64,000 nt of DNA from Datisca glomerata (GCA_003255025.1 QANY01003944.1:1257608-1321607), one strand, 5' to 3'. Counted from the stretch's first letter, positions 33,998-44,955 are shown. The notes: generated by a model from the letters alone, not told the origin. Translations and numbers: made by a program.

Positions 33998-34484
33998 TTG
34001 TTTTTATCCTATTTTGTAGTAGTGAAAACGACGCTATTTTTATTTCAATTCAATAAAACTATGTTATTTTATCAAAACCTAAGACACTCTCTTCTTCCTC
34101 TATCAAACACTCCATGCATCATCTTTGGGAAACACAACAGGTCAAGCAATATATCAATAAACCCGAACCGTATCACCAACAAAGAGTATAGAAACAACTT
34201 GGTTGTTGTACTAGTTGGTTTCATGTCTCTAACAATTCAAAAAAGAAAAATATATCTCTAGCCATTCACACAGATCTCTCGAAACCCATTCTCATATCCA
34301 AACTGAGCTCCCAATTGGACAAAATAGGGCAATCATCACATGGTCTTCCTTTCAACATGTTAAATTTAAATCCTCTGCCTCATCGACCCTTCAAGGCTTC
34401 TCAGCAGCATTTGCTCTCTCCTCCATTCTCCTCTCTGCTTCTCTCCCTACCACGGTTGACGTCTCTGGCGTAACCCATGTAAGG
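33998..34484 (+). other. Possible plastid transit-peptide-like exon, unrecognised
   Basis: One frame from about 34318 reads a Ser/Ala/Leu-rich stretch ('STLQGFSAAFALSSILLSAS', about 34386-34445), which looks like a chloroplast transit peptide with a lumenal-type hydrophobic segment. It is followed by 'cat|gtaagg' at 34477, a good plant splice donor. No downstream exon was found, and no family is recognised. An upstream open frame (33998-34261) is in another frame. It may be a gene fragment or chance. Confidence 0.2.
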
Positions 34485-34879
34485 ACTCAAAGCAATTTGC
34501 AAAGAGAGAAAAAAAAAACAACTGAAGAAATTAGAGTCATTTTTGAAAAATAATGCACCAGATAGTGAACCACCTTTAGCAATAAATTAAAAGCAAACAA
34601 TGGGGAAAAAGAGGAGGTTTGATTATTACGGGAAACACGGATTTTCATGTGGGTCAGTTGGAGGAAGTAGAAAGTGTTTGCAGAGGAAGAAGAAATAATT
34701 TTAGGTTTTTGACAAAACTGACTGTAGTTTCAATCGTATTAAAATATGTTTATTAAAGAGACGGTGTTAGGCACTGTCTGAATTTGATACTTCAAATTTC
34801 TTGGGATTAAGTTTCCTATTTTGAATAAGAAAGTTAAATTTTTTGGTGAGTCTATAAATATGAGATATTGGTAAATTGT
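34485..34879. other. Intergenic DNA
   Basis: No gene or repeat family recognised. 34600-34690 is purine-rich. Confidence 0.4.
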
Positions 34880-35260
34880 TCGATGACTCTGCTTAATAAA
34901 GGGTGTGAAAGGTGACTCTCTCCTAAATGAGGCATCCCATGTGAAGACGCTTTGCCTTAAGAGATAGATGACAAATTAAGATGAAATAAGATGACTTTGC
35001 TTTGACAGAGGGTAAGAGGTGGCTCCACCTTAAATGATGCATCTTGTTATTTGGAGGATATGCCTTAAAAGATAGGGAAAACCTTAAGATCAGAGAAGAA
35101 TGTTCTTCTTAGACAAAGGGTGAGAGATGACTATGTCATAAAGGGAGCATCCATGGTAAAGATGTTATGCCCTAAGAGTATATGGTATTGTTAAGATGTG
35201 AGAGGTGATTCTATCCTAAGAAGCGATATTCCGTCATATTGAGAGACCAATCAGAGGATT
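34880..35260. repeat. ~110-bp degenerate tandem repeat, about 3.5 units
   Basis: The word set 'gatgact(c/t)tg...agggtg.gag(a/g)gtgact...taaatga.gcatc...gaagatg..atgcc.taagaga' recurs from about 34882, 34995, 35107 and 35190. The units differ at many places, so the array is old. No coding frame runs through it. Confidence 0.7.
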
Positions 35261-35689
35261 TTGCCCTTGCTGAATACAGTTTTCAAGACTGTGGGTTAGA
35301 TCTAGTCCGATGAGAAGTTGTGACTTTTGTCCAAACTAGTTATGGTTGCCAAATGTGGTGGAGACATTGACCATGCATAGAGTTAATATAATTAAGTTAT
35401 GGTTTAAGCTTTGTATGTGTTGAGTTTAGATTTGAGTTAAGTGATTGACTCAATATTTTGTATGTAATGCCCTAATGATATAGTGAGATATCTGTGGATA
35501 TAGGCAAATTGACTGAATTATGTTAAAAATATCATTTTGTTATTATTTTATTGACGCGTTGCGTCCATTACAACAGACGGAAATTTTAACTTGAAACTTC
35601 TAATAGTTTAAGGTTTAAGTTGTTTAAAAGTTTAAGTTTTAAAGTGTAACTTAATGTGATAGTTTTATTCAATAAATTGTACCCAAAAA
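35261..35689. other. Intergenic DNA
   Basis: No gene, transposon block or repeat seen. Confidence 0.4.
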
Positions 35690-36270
35690 ATAACTTGCTC
35701 CAACTAAGTAACTAATATACTTGATTTGATCGAAGCAAGTAGTTTATTCCATGCTTGAAAATTACTTTGAGCATGTAGAGTTTATTTCCTACTTGTTCAG
35801 AACAAGTTGCTTTTATCAATCTAGCAAATTTAACAATTCATAAAGAAATGACTTGCTCCAAACAAGTAGTTAATATCATTTACTTGCTCGAAGCAAACAG
35901 TTTATTCTAATCTAAAAAATTACACATATTAGAGGAAAAACTTTACTTTCTTTGAGCAAGTAGAGTATATTACCCATTTACTTGAACCAAATAGTTTTTT
36001 TTTGCATTCTAAAAACTAAAAATATAAGATGGTTGTTTCGACTGACCCACTTGTCAGTTTGCAAGTACCTAATTTTTCAACTTATTTTTAGCAAGTAGTT
36101 TAATTTATCTACTTGATCAAAGTAAGAAGGCACTCATTTTTTATTGAAAAATGTTATAAAAGGAAGCATTTACTTGCGTAGAGCAAATAACTTATTTTTT
36201 TCTATTTGATTAGAGAAAGTAGCTTATTTTTAGTATTTACTCAAAGTAAGTAGTTCTTAGGATTCTATAT
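35690..36270. repeat. Array of short ACTTG...CAAGT palindromes
   Basis: About 14 copies of a small hairpin-forming word, best form 'acttgctccaaacaagtag' (35851), occur in roughly 580 bp at irregular 30-70-bp spacing. The arms ACTTG/CAAGT flank a 7-10 base loop that usually contains 'ctc.aag'. Copies lie near 35697, 35720, 35800, 35851, 35883, 35950, 35980, 36112, 36170 and 36236, among others. The DNA in between is AT-rich and non-coding. Confidence 0.75.
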
Positions 36271-36623
36271 AAATGAACAACTAGAAGAAAATCTACTTTC
36301 TTAAAAGTATGTGTTCGAACATCAAACACGGAATTTGCATGGAATAAACTACACAACAAAGTACTAAAACTACATCATCTTATAAGCAAAACTTATGCTT
36401 GATTATACATTGCAAACTCTAATTCTATAAAATCCAGTGGTTTGCATACGATATATCAATGATCAAAAACTGCATTAAGTTTCAAAATTAGAGCAATCAT
36501 CAATTTACGTCTGATTGTAGATTAGTCATCACAGAAAAATCATCAATGAAATATAAAATTGTAAAAAAAAAGGTTTTGAAAATAAATCTCTGAAAGATCT
36601 TTGAATTTTTTTTTTTATTAAAA
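36271..36623. other. Intergenic DNA
   Basis: No gene seen; AT-rich. Confidence 0.4.
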
Positions 36624-36800
36624 TCATAAAGCATGGAGTAGTTGCAAGCGGTGTCGCTACGTGGTCGTGAAATCCTTCTGCTGACGGAGGGGTCGTGAAA
36701 TCATAAAGCATGGAGTAGCTGAAAGCAAGTATAACCTTTTCACTTTTGCATATATCCTTCCAAAAGTGAGGAAGAAACACTTTTGCATATATCCTTCTAG
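36624..36800. repeat. Small local duplication at the 3' end of the NBS-LRR relic
   Basis: 'aaatcataaagcatggagta' occurs at 36624 and again at 36700, and 'cacttttgcatatatccttc' at 36740 and 36779. These duplications sit exactly where homology to the LRR gene stops, so the gene end was lost by local rearrangement. Confidence 0.6.
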
Positions 36801-36811
36801 GCTGGTCATCA

Positions 36812-39255
36812 TTGGAGAAAGCTCAATGTTCAGTCTTATCCTGCTCTGCCTCTGGTAATTGTTGCAATCTGTACTGTGATGAAGAAGGATACCCAACTAT
36901 GGAACAGAAACTCCTAAGTCGAGGTAGGTTTTTTAGCACTAACTCTTCTAATTTATTAAACTCAATTTTAGAGGAAGCATCATCATTTTCCCAATCAATT
37001 ATCTCTTCCATCATCTCACAGTCATCAATGAATCTTCTGAAGTTGCGGTAGGCCTTTTGTGACAGAGAATGAGAAGAGATTCTTCAACCTATCACACTTT
37101 ACCACTTTTATAATCCGTAACATGTTAAAAGTAACAGCTCCAACCTGTTTTCCTTCAATTACTTTCTCCCAGTCCGTAAGTCCTTCAAGATGCAACACCT
37201 CTAAACTGTCTCCATCCAATTCAGAAACAACATCCTTCACTCCCTCTACTTCTTTTAACTGTAATACTTGGATCCTGCTCATCAGCCTTTTAATTTCTTC
37301 GTTAAACAAAATGAATGAATCTTGCTGGATATGCAACATTCTCGAGGCATTTTCTACCCATTTAGAACTCCCTCCAATAACTATACGATATTTCTTCAAC
37401 TTCCTCAGTGACAACTCTATGGGTAGCAAAATGTTAGCATCCCGAACACGTGAATGCAGAACATTCAGTCGACACAAGGAATTCAGCTCCAAAAGACTCG
37501 CATTTTTTCCTTTGAACGTTGTTCGTTATCACGGCCTCCCCCCATTCACTGAAACTACGGTCCATGTACAACTCTTCCAACTTTGTCAAGCGTGAGATGA
37601 TATTTGGTGGAATTACCTTGAGGTCAAGACGATGTGCTAGGTCTAACATCCTGAGATGTGATAATTGACTTATTTCACCCGGCAATTCTGTGATGTTGGA
37701 TCCCTTCAAGGAGAGAATTTTAAGATTTTTTAAGTCTCCAATTATACTCAAATCTCCTATCTTACAACCGAATAGACATAATGTCCGAAGGTTCTTTAGG
37801 TTATCGAATGATGAAGTTAACTGTAGAATGCCCACATTCCTCATCTCTAAACCTTTGAGTCTATGTGTTCTTTCAAAAATGGTTTTCAGCATCTGGACTT
37901 CCCCCGACGAGTTAAACAATATGAGGAGCTCAAGTTTATTAAATACCAACTTTTGAGGAAGGCTGTGAATGGCGTCACACATTATGTACAATGATGAATA
38001 ACTTTCTAATGTATCTTTTCTTGACCAACTCAATTGATATGGCAACGCCACGGAATACATCATGCATTTTGCACCGGCCACTTGTCCCACGCTCACTTTC
38101 TAACAACAAACTAGAGACTTTAAGATAATCCACCAAGTTGACTAATCTGTCCCTTTCCTTTCCCAAGGTACTCGTGCCACTTATATGGCAATCCCTTATT
38201 TTTTAGTGCTCTCGCAAGAGTAGCAAGAGCGATTGGTAAACCTCCACATTTTTTCACCACTTGAGTTGCTACAGATTTCTAATCTGGAGTTTCAATAGAT
38301 TGATCACCTACCATCTTCTTAAAGAAGTTCCACGATTCTTGTTCCGACAAAACTTCCAACTTGAAGTACGTGGATACATTCATCTTATTGGATGACGGAC
38401 GATGGTCTCTGGACGTGATTATTGTCTTGCATCCATTGTCATTGCCTGTGAAAGGGATTCCAATGAACTCCAAATCGAGCCTCTCCCATATGTCATCTTA
38501 AATTATCAGAATCTTCTCCCCATTGCTCAGCCTTCTGTGTAGGAGAGTAGCTCTTCCTTAGAAAGATTCTTGATCAAATTTCAAATCCAGAAAGTCTCCA
38601 ATTTGCGCTTGTACATTATTCAAGTTTGCAGTTAGGCCTACAACAGCTATAGCCACTTGATCAAATAACTTGTCTTCTTTAGCTTTTCGGGCAATTGCTT
38701 TGACGAATGTGGTTTTGCTAAATCCGCCCATACCATACACCCCAATAATGTTGATGTTAGGATCTGCCAATGCTTCCATTATTTTCTCAGCACCCAGCTT
38801 TCTTGATTCAAATACTTCGTAACCTCTCACATTTGTAACAATACTTTCCTGAAGACTTGTTCGGAAAAAGACTTTATCGAAATTGCCTTTTCCCTTGATT
38901 TCAAAGACCTCTTCAGCCATTTTCTTGGCTTTTCTACTAAGCTGGTGTCTGGAGACCAAATTCATACACGAGCCATTTGAACATTTCTTCTCCAGTGGAC
39001 TTTCACGTGCTAACTTGTCTGCATTAGCAATAATCTCGTTGACATTGTTCAACCAGTTTTGGACATCAGTTTCTATGTGGTGGTTTGGATTCGTTAGAGC
39101 CTCGTCAACCATATGTTACACCCTTGTTTTAGCCTCCCCCAATTCTTCAACTTTTTCTGTGAGATCCTTGATGTTCCTTTTTTAGTAAATCAGATATCCT
39201 AGTTGGCGTCCCATTGGTGCAATTGCATACACATCAATTTTACCAGCAATTGTAA
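36812..39255 (-). pseudogene. CC-NBS-LRR disease-resistance gene relic
   Basis: Order on the minus strand: coiled-coil start ('APMGRQLGYLIY', ~39240-39185), P-loop 'GMGGFSKTT' (38734-38708), kinase 2 'DDIWERLDLEF' (from 38497), RNBS-B 'GCKTIITSRD' and 'VLSEQESWNFF', 'GGLPIALATLARAL' (~38240), 'KMHDVFRGVAISI' (~38065), then LRRs to about 36830. This is the RPS2/RPS5-like CNL class of intracellular immune receptors. In-frame stops lie at 39182, 39116, 38558, 38498 and 38279. A deletion removes most of the ARC2 subdomain between the GLPL and MHD motifs, with a frame change near 38150. More shifts lie near 38090, 37490 and 37020. The P-loop also has Phe-Ser for Val-Gly. The true start and the end are missing. 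Confidence 0.9.
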
Positions 39256-39674
39256 GAGCAAAAGTCCATATTAGTAGCAGGGCAGGTGCAGGGGGCAGGG
39301 GCAGGAACCTTCTCTTCTGATAAAATAAAAGTGATGCAGGTAGTTCTCTGGTTTTTAACCTTTTTTTTCTCATCCTGCAAGACCACAAAAAATGTTAGTA
39401 GCATAGAGTTTTTAGTTCTTTCTTTCTTGTCAGTTGTCATTTGTCTCTGAGCAAAGGAGGATTTAGAGTTTGAATTTCCAAACATGTTTGCTACTGAATG
39501 GTGGGGATTATCTAATTGACTCTTTTGGTCCTTTTTGGACGTTATTCATTCAATTTTATCAATCAAATGGCCAACTTGTTTAAAACTGAGATGGTAGCTA
39601 GATGCTTTGGTCTGAAAGGAATTTCTTAAATCCATATTGGTTTCTAAAGACATTCTTGGGGATTAAAGCTAAGA
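39256..39674. other. Region upstream of the CNL relic
   Basis: No intact gene. The first part (39256-39310) could be the CNL 5' end, but it contains a GC-rich 'ggcagggg' repeat not expected there. An 81-codon minus frame ending at 39240 has no recognisable domain. Confidence 0.4.
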
Positions 39675-39790
39675 TTGGAAGCTAATTCTCGGGTGGAGAC
39701 GAGTTGGAAGCTAATTCTCGGGTGGAGACGAGTTGGAAGCTAATTCTCGGGTGGAGACGAATTGGAAGCTAATTCTCAATTGGAGACGAC
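39675..39790. repeat. 29-bp minisatellite, exactly four units
   Basis: Four units of 29 bp, each beginning 'ttggaagctaattctc' and ending 'ggagacga(g/a/c)'. The first three differ by at most one base; the fourth has 'aat' for 'ggg'. It lies 30 bp before the copia target duplication and therefore predates that insertion or is independent of it. Confidence 0.95.
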
Positions 39791-39825
39791 TATTTTTCAG
39801 CATTCCTTTCGTTCTGATCTATTCT

Positions 39826-40160
39826 TGTTGAAGAAAAAGAAGTAAAAGCTGCAGCCTCAGAAGGAAATCTTCATCATAGGCAAAAGAGGGAAGCAGAACA
39901 GAGACTTTCACCAAACACAGTGGATGTCTAACCATTTCTGGTAAAAATCGATTTCAGGCTTCAAGTAGGCATCCGTTGGAAATCATAGGAGATCATAGGC
40001 AACCGTTAGAATCATTTGTATATATATATATATATCCTTTCTCATTGTAAACAAACATAATTTTTCCTTCAATAAAAGATCAGAACCAGAAAAGTTCATC
40101 ATATCTACAGCTCATCATTTTCCTTTTAAGATCAGAACCAACAGGTTCATCATTTCTACA
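39826..40160 (+). repeat. 5' LTR of the complete copia element
   Basis: Begins TGTTGAAG and ends TTTCTACA. It contains a (TA)n tract at 40019-40035 that may serve as TATA box, and 'aataaaa' at 40070 as a poly(A) signal. The primer site follows without gap. Confidence 0.97.
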
Positions 40161-40172
40161 TGGTATCAGAGC
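40161..40172 (+). other. Primer binding site for initiator tRNA-Met
   Basis: TGGTATCAGAGC directly after the LTR is the standard plant copia primer site, complementary to the 3' end of initiator methionine tRNA. Confidence 0.95.
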
Positions 40173-40195
40173 AGTGATTCTGAGAACCAACTCAT

Positions 40196-41725
40196 ATGGC
40201 AGAACCATCAACCTCCGGCCAGCTTCACCACCATGACACCAGTCCCAGACTAACCTTCATCCTGCTCACTGGCCACAACTACATACCGTGGGCCTGGGCG
40301 GCTCGGGTGAGCCTGAAAGGAAGAGGCAGACTGGGCTTCATGGACGGCAGTAAGCCAAGACCAGACCGAAACTCAGAGGAATGGGACACCATGGACAGCC
40401 AGGTAATGACCTGGATAACTAATTCAATAGACCCAAAACTCAGTGAAATCTTTTGTTTTTGTGAAACAGGACAGGAACTCTGGGAAGAAATCTGGAGCAA
40501 CTATTGTCAACAAAACAATTTTGCGCAAGTCTTTGAACTTAAACAAGAGATCTCCCAAGCAAAACATGGGGACAGATCAGTACCGGAGCTAATCGAGTTT
40601 TTAAAATCCAAGTTCAAAGAACTTGAAACCCTGAGACCGATGACCACTGACCTGAAGGAACTCCAAGAACGGGCTGAGCAGGATATGGTTTTCCACTTCT
40701 TGACACCTCTCAACTCAAGCTACGAAGCATTCCGAGCTCAGATCTTGATGTCGACAGAGAAGTCAACTTTTGCCACGGTCTCAGCCATGGTTCAAAGAGA
40801 AGAAACCAGGCGACGAGTAATGAGTACCAGAGATGACAAGACGGAGGCACTAGCCATGGCGACCCGCGGCTTCCTCCGAAACCCTAACCCTAAGGAAAGG
40901 GGAAGACACCGCGGACAACCAGGCGAGCAGGTGGAATGCAGCCACTGCCGAAAAGAAGGGCACACCCACGACCGGTGCTGGAACCTGCACCCTTATCTCC
41001 GGCAGAACCAGAGAAAGTTCCAGAACGAGCGAGGGAGCTGCGCGAAAAGTGACGAGCGAGGAGGCTCCGCGAAAACCTTTCCCTTTTATACCGAGGGTTT
41101 CAGCGGAGTAGGTCACGGGTCAGGACCCGACCCAGACCGCAGGGCACACAAGATAGATGGACCCGGTTCGGGTAATGGGTACCGACCCAACCGAATGGAA
41201 GAAATAGACCGATCCGGATCCATTAGAGCAGACCTGCACCCAAACAACAATGCACATATGGCTACACTGCTCAAACAATTCGGAGAATTTTTGCACGATA
41301 CCTCAGGTCCATCCATTTGCAATACTGTCAATTATTTTTCTAAATCTGTAAATTTTTGTCACAACTTAGAACACTGGATAATAGACTCTGGTGCCTCCGA
41401 CCACATGACTTATAATACAAAAAATCTACACAATCTCACTAAATTAGAAAAACCACAACACGTGACGGTAGCCAATGGAAATAAAGTTCCAATTTTTGGC
41501 ACAGGGTCAACCACACTTTTCACAAAAACCATTAACAACGTACTTTGTCTACCCAATTTTAACTCCAATCTCCTATCCGTCAGTAAAATAACCAAAGACT
41601 TAAACTGCAATGTTACCTTTTCACCTGACAAAGTAATTTTTCAGGATCGAGTCACCGGGAGGAAGATTGGTGAAGGAAAATTTAGAAACGGTCTGTACTA
41701 CTTAGAAGATACCGACAAAACATGA
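40196..41725 (+). pseudogene. Copia gag and protease (open, 509 codons), ends at the first stop
   Basis: The start ATG lies 35 bp after the LTR. Capsid-type gag covers about residues 10-210 ('LTGHNYIPWAWAARVSLKGR', 'LWEEIWSNYCQQNNFAQVFE'), the CCHC knuckle 'CSHCRKEGHTHDRC' residues 248-261, and protease begins near 390 with the active site 'WIIDSGASDHM' (Asp 397). This part is undamaged. The frame ends with TGA at 41723-41725 just after the protease, where copia polyproteins normally continue into integrase; homology does continue in the same frame. It could therefore still make gag and protease. Confidence 0.9.
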
Positions 41726-42937
41726 CTGGCCACTTCCAGTATAGTACCAAAAGACAAAATATTACATTGGAGATTCGGTCATCCCTCCGACAAAATCCTA
41801 AACAAATTACTTGGTTGTATTTCAGACTCTAGCAGTTGCTCAGTCTGCAAACTCTCAAAACAAACCAGGTTACCATTTCCACTATCTAGTAGTACGACAA
41901 AATGATGTTTTGAATTAATTCATTCTGATGTTTGGGGACCTACCCCAGTTGACTCATATAACAAATTCAAATATTTTGTTACATTTATTGATGATTTCTC
42001 TCGCACCACATGATTATATCTTTTGAAATCAAAAAATGAAGTCTTCAGTCGTTTTCAAGAGTTCAACAATTTAGTCGAAACTCAATTTGAAAAAACCATA
42101 AAAATCTTTAGGTCTGACAATGGAACCGAGTATACTAACAACACCTTTTTTGAGTTTTTTAAACAAAATGGTATACGACATCAAACCACATGTATCCACA
42201 CCCCACAACAAAACGGTGTCTCAGAACGCAAAAACTGACACCTTCTTGAAATGACTAGGTCTCTCCTCCTCCAAAACAACGTACCCAAAAGATACTGGTC
42301 TGATGCAATACTCACAGCAACGTACCTTATCAATCGATTACCCAGTGTAAAATTGCATCTGAAAAGCCCTCTAGAAATTCTCAAAGGTAGGAAAATTAAT
42401 CTTGATCACATACGAGTATTCGGATGTACATGCTACGTACACATTCCAAAACTTGATAAATTGGACAAAACGTCAGTCAAAACCCTATTTTTGGGGTATT
42501 TCGCTGAAAAAACGGGGTATAAGTGCTACGACCCAATAAACCATAAACTCTACATCTTGCGCGATGTACAATTTTTAGAACTAGAATCCTATTACCCAAA
42601 GGACTCCGACAATCATAGCCACCACCAAATGTTTCCGCTACCTAACAGTATTATTTCCTCTGATTTCATAAGACAGGAACATGATACCACATCAACCGCG
42701 TCTGAGACAACTACCTCAGGGGGAGCAACTAATGAGGCAGTTGTCACTGATGAAGTAGTAATCGTAAGAAGATCAACAAGGCAAACTCAACCCCCAGCAA
42801 GATTAAAAGACTACGTGTCCCATCAGATTCTATACCCTATCCAAAATTTCCTATCTGATGATAAAATCTCTAACATCCACAGGGCATACTTGGGACATAA
42901 TCCCACTACCCAACGGGAAGAAACCCGTAGGATGTAA
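41726..42937 (+). pseudogene. Copia integrase, three further stops
   Basis: Gag-pre-integrase ('HWRFGHPSDKILNKLL', 'CSVCKLSKQ') is followed by the core: 'IHSDVWGPTPVDS' (~41920), 'IFRSDNGTEYTN' (~42107) and 'QNGVSERKN' (~42210). The DDE triad is present. In-frame TGA codons lie at 41903, 42011 and 42236. The C-terminal part 42251-42937 is open to '[11 protein letters not shown]'. After 'AYLGH' the text jumps at about 42895 into the RT region, with a frame change: roughly 100 bp of the IN-RT linker are missing. Confidence 0.9.
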
Positions 42938-43500
42938 ATGGGTCTACAAGATTAAATACAACAGCAACGGCACTATCGAGAGATATAAAGCCCGACTAGT
43001 TGCCAAAGGCTTTACTCAGACATATGGAGTGGATTACCAGGAGACGTTCGCTCCAGTGGCAAAAATGAACACAATCCGAGTGCTACTATCCATTGCCACC
43101 AACCTCAGCTGAGAACTATATCAAATGGATGTACAAGGAAATCTAGAAGAAGAAGTATATATGTCCCTACGTCCAGGACACGAGAAAGCAACGCATCCAT
43201 CTCTGGTATGTAGATTAAAGAAGGTTATCTACGGCCTGAAACAGTCACCAAGGGCATGGTATGAAAAATTAAGCCTGTCTCTTTTAAAGATTAACTTCGT
43301 CAAAAGCACGACTGACTCATCTATGTTCGTCAAACATACAAACAACTCCACCACCATCGTTTTAGTCTACGTAGATGACATTATTATCACCGGAAATAAC
43401 CACGATGAAATATGGAGTGTTCAAGAATTTCTAAAAAGAGAGTTTGATATTAAAGATCTAGGAAAACTGAAGTACTTCCTAGGGATATAAATAGCTCACT
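42895..43500 (+). pseudogene. Copia reverse transcriptase, two stops
   Basis: '[18 protein letters not shown]' to 'YFLGI', with catalytic YVDD at 43368-43379 intact. TGA lies at 43110-43112 (between 'NLS' and 'ELYQMD') and TAA at 43488-43490. The frame differs from that of the integrase because of the deletion at about 42900. Open pieces are 42858-43112 and 43125-43490. Confidence 0.9.
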
Positions 43501-44328
43501 CGAAAAAGGGATTGTTTCTATCTCAAAGAAAATATATCTTAGACTTGTTAAAAGAAACAGGCATGATAGGGGAAAAACCCGCTAGCACACCAATGGAAAC
43601 CAACATGAAAATAGGACTGAATGATAGCAAACCAATAATTGATATAGGCCAATATCAGAGACTAGTAGGAAAACTAATTTATCTAACGGTTACAAGACCA
43701 GATATCACTTTTACAGTTAGCGTTATCAGTCAATTCATGCACGCACCCTGCACAAATCATCAGACAGCCGCAGAAAGGATACTCATATACCTTAAAGGAA
43801 CACCCGGCCAAGGGATATGGATGAAGAGAACCGGGGAAAACTCCGTTGTTGGATACACTGACGCTGAATGGGCAGGTAGTTACGATAGAAAATCTACAAC
43901 TGGCTTCTGTGTCTTTGTAGATGGAAATTTAGTAACCTAGAAGAGAAAGAAACAAACTGTTGTAGCAAGGTCAAGTGCAGAGGCAGAATACAGAGCCATG
44001 GCCTCCACTGTTAGCGAACTCACATGGATTAGACATCTTCTTCAAGACATGAAGGTCGAGATAAGAAAATCGATAGAGATGCACTGTGACAACCAAGCAG
44101 CACATCATATTGCAATGAACCCCTTTTTTCATGAGAGAACCAAATACATTGAAGTGGACTGTCATTTCATAAGAGAGAAAGTACAGTTTGGAGAAATCAC
44201 CATTCCCTTTGTACGTAGTGAAGACCAGCTAGCCGACATCTCACCAAAGCCCTTGACAAAAATAACCTCCAAAGAATACTTGACAAGTTAGGCTCGATCA
44301 ACCTATACGAACCCAACTTGAGGGGGAG
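43501..44328 (+). pseudogene. Copia RNase H and C-terminus
   Basis: Frame 43512-43940 covers the RT end and RNase H start ('GYTDAEWAGSYDRKSTTGF'); TAG at 43938-43940 interrupts it before 'KRKKQTVVARSSAEAEY'. Frame 43998-44291 has 'EMHCDNQAAHHIAMNP' and 'ADISPKPLTK'. A one-base shift near 44262 moves the natural end into the frame that reads 'ILDKLGSINLYEPNLRG' up to the LTR. Confidence 0.85.
44316..44328 (+). other. Polypurine tract of the complete copia element
   Basis: 'acttgagggggag' directly precedes the 3' LTR start; it is the usual plus-strand primer of copia elements. Confidence 0.9.
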
Positions 44329-44659
44329 TGTTGAAGAAAAAGAAGTAAAAGCTGCAGCCTCAGAAGGAAATCTTCATCATAGGCAAAAGAGGGAAGCAGG
44401 ACAGAGACTTTCACCAAACACAGTGGGTGTCTAACCATTTCTGGTAAAAAATGATTTCAGGCTTCAAGTAAGCATCCGTTGGAAATCATAGGAGATCATA
44501 GGCAACCGTTAGAATCATTTGTATATATATATATCCTTCCTCATTGTAAACAAACATAATTTTTCCTTCAATAAAAGATCAGAACCAGAAATGTTCATCA
44601 TATCTACAGCTCATCATTTTCCTTTTAAGATCAGAACCAACAGGTTCATCATTTCTACA
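44329..44659 (+). repeat. 3' LTR of the complete copia element
   Basis: Same ends as the 5' LTR; differs by seven substitutions and a shorter (TA)n run. It is followed by the target duplication. Confidence 0.97.
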
Positions 44660-44746
44660 ATTCTATATAATACAAATATTAAAGAATATAAATAAATATA
44701 GTAGGATCTAAAATCTATAGAAAGAATATATATATATATATATATA

Positions 44747-44747
44747 N
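44747..44747. other. Single unresolved base (N) after an (AT)n run
   Basis: An isolated N follows the (AT)n tract at 44727-44746, 24 bp before the plastid fragment. It may mark an uncertain base call or a closed assembly gap. Confidence 0.9.
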
Positions 44748-44770
44748 GATAGTTTTAATTAACTTCTAAT

Positions 44771-44955
44771 TCATGTCGAGTATACCTTGTTGTTGGAAGA
44801 ATTCTTAATTCATAAGTTGTAGGGAAGGTCTTATGTCACTACAAATAGAGACAAAAGCAAGCGTTTGATTAGAACTGGTGTTAACAATTATAAGTTGACA
44901 TATTATACTCCTGACTATGATACCAAATATAATGATATCTTGGCAGCATTCTGAG
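44771..44955 (+). pseudogene. rbcL: Plastid DNA insertion: rbcL leader and first ~40 codons
   Basis: The text runs from the rbcL leader ('gtcgagtataccttgttgtt', then 'ttcataagttgtagggaagg', the plastid ribosome-binding region) through ATG at 44833 to 'atcttggcagcattctgag'. Codons match the start of the Rubisco large subunit ('ETKAS', '[12 protein letters not shown]', 'DILAAF' in the right order), with stops and a shift. Homology ends near 44955, with a C-to-T change making TGA from the usual CGA. It is a nuclear copy of plastid DNA, without function. Confidence 0.92.

Larger units (their letters stand above)
39821..44664 (+). mobile_element. Structurally complete Ty1/copia element (39826-44659) with 5-bp target duplication
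   Basis: LTRs of 335 and 331 bp (TG...CA) enclose primer site, gag-pol and polypurine tract. The target duplication ATTCT is perfect (39821-39825 and 44660-44664). The LTRs differ at seven substitutions plus the length of a (TA)n run, about 98% identical, so insertion was fairly recent. The polyprotein carries seven in-frame stops, one deletion with frameshift (about 42900) and a small shift near 44262. The element is dead but its boundaries are intact. Total length is 4,834 bp. Confidence 0.97.

Noticed and set aside
37059..37595. 178-codon plus-strand frame
   Set aside because: It is the opposite strand of the LRR region of the NBS-LRR relic.
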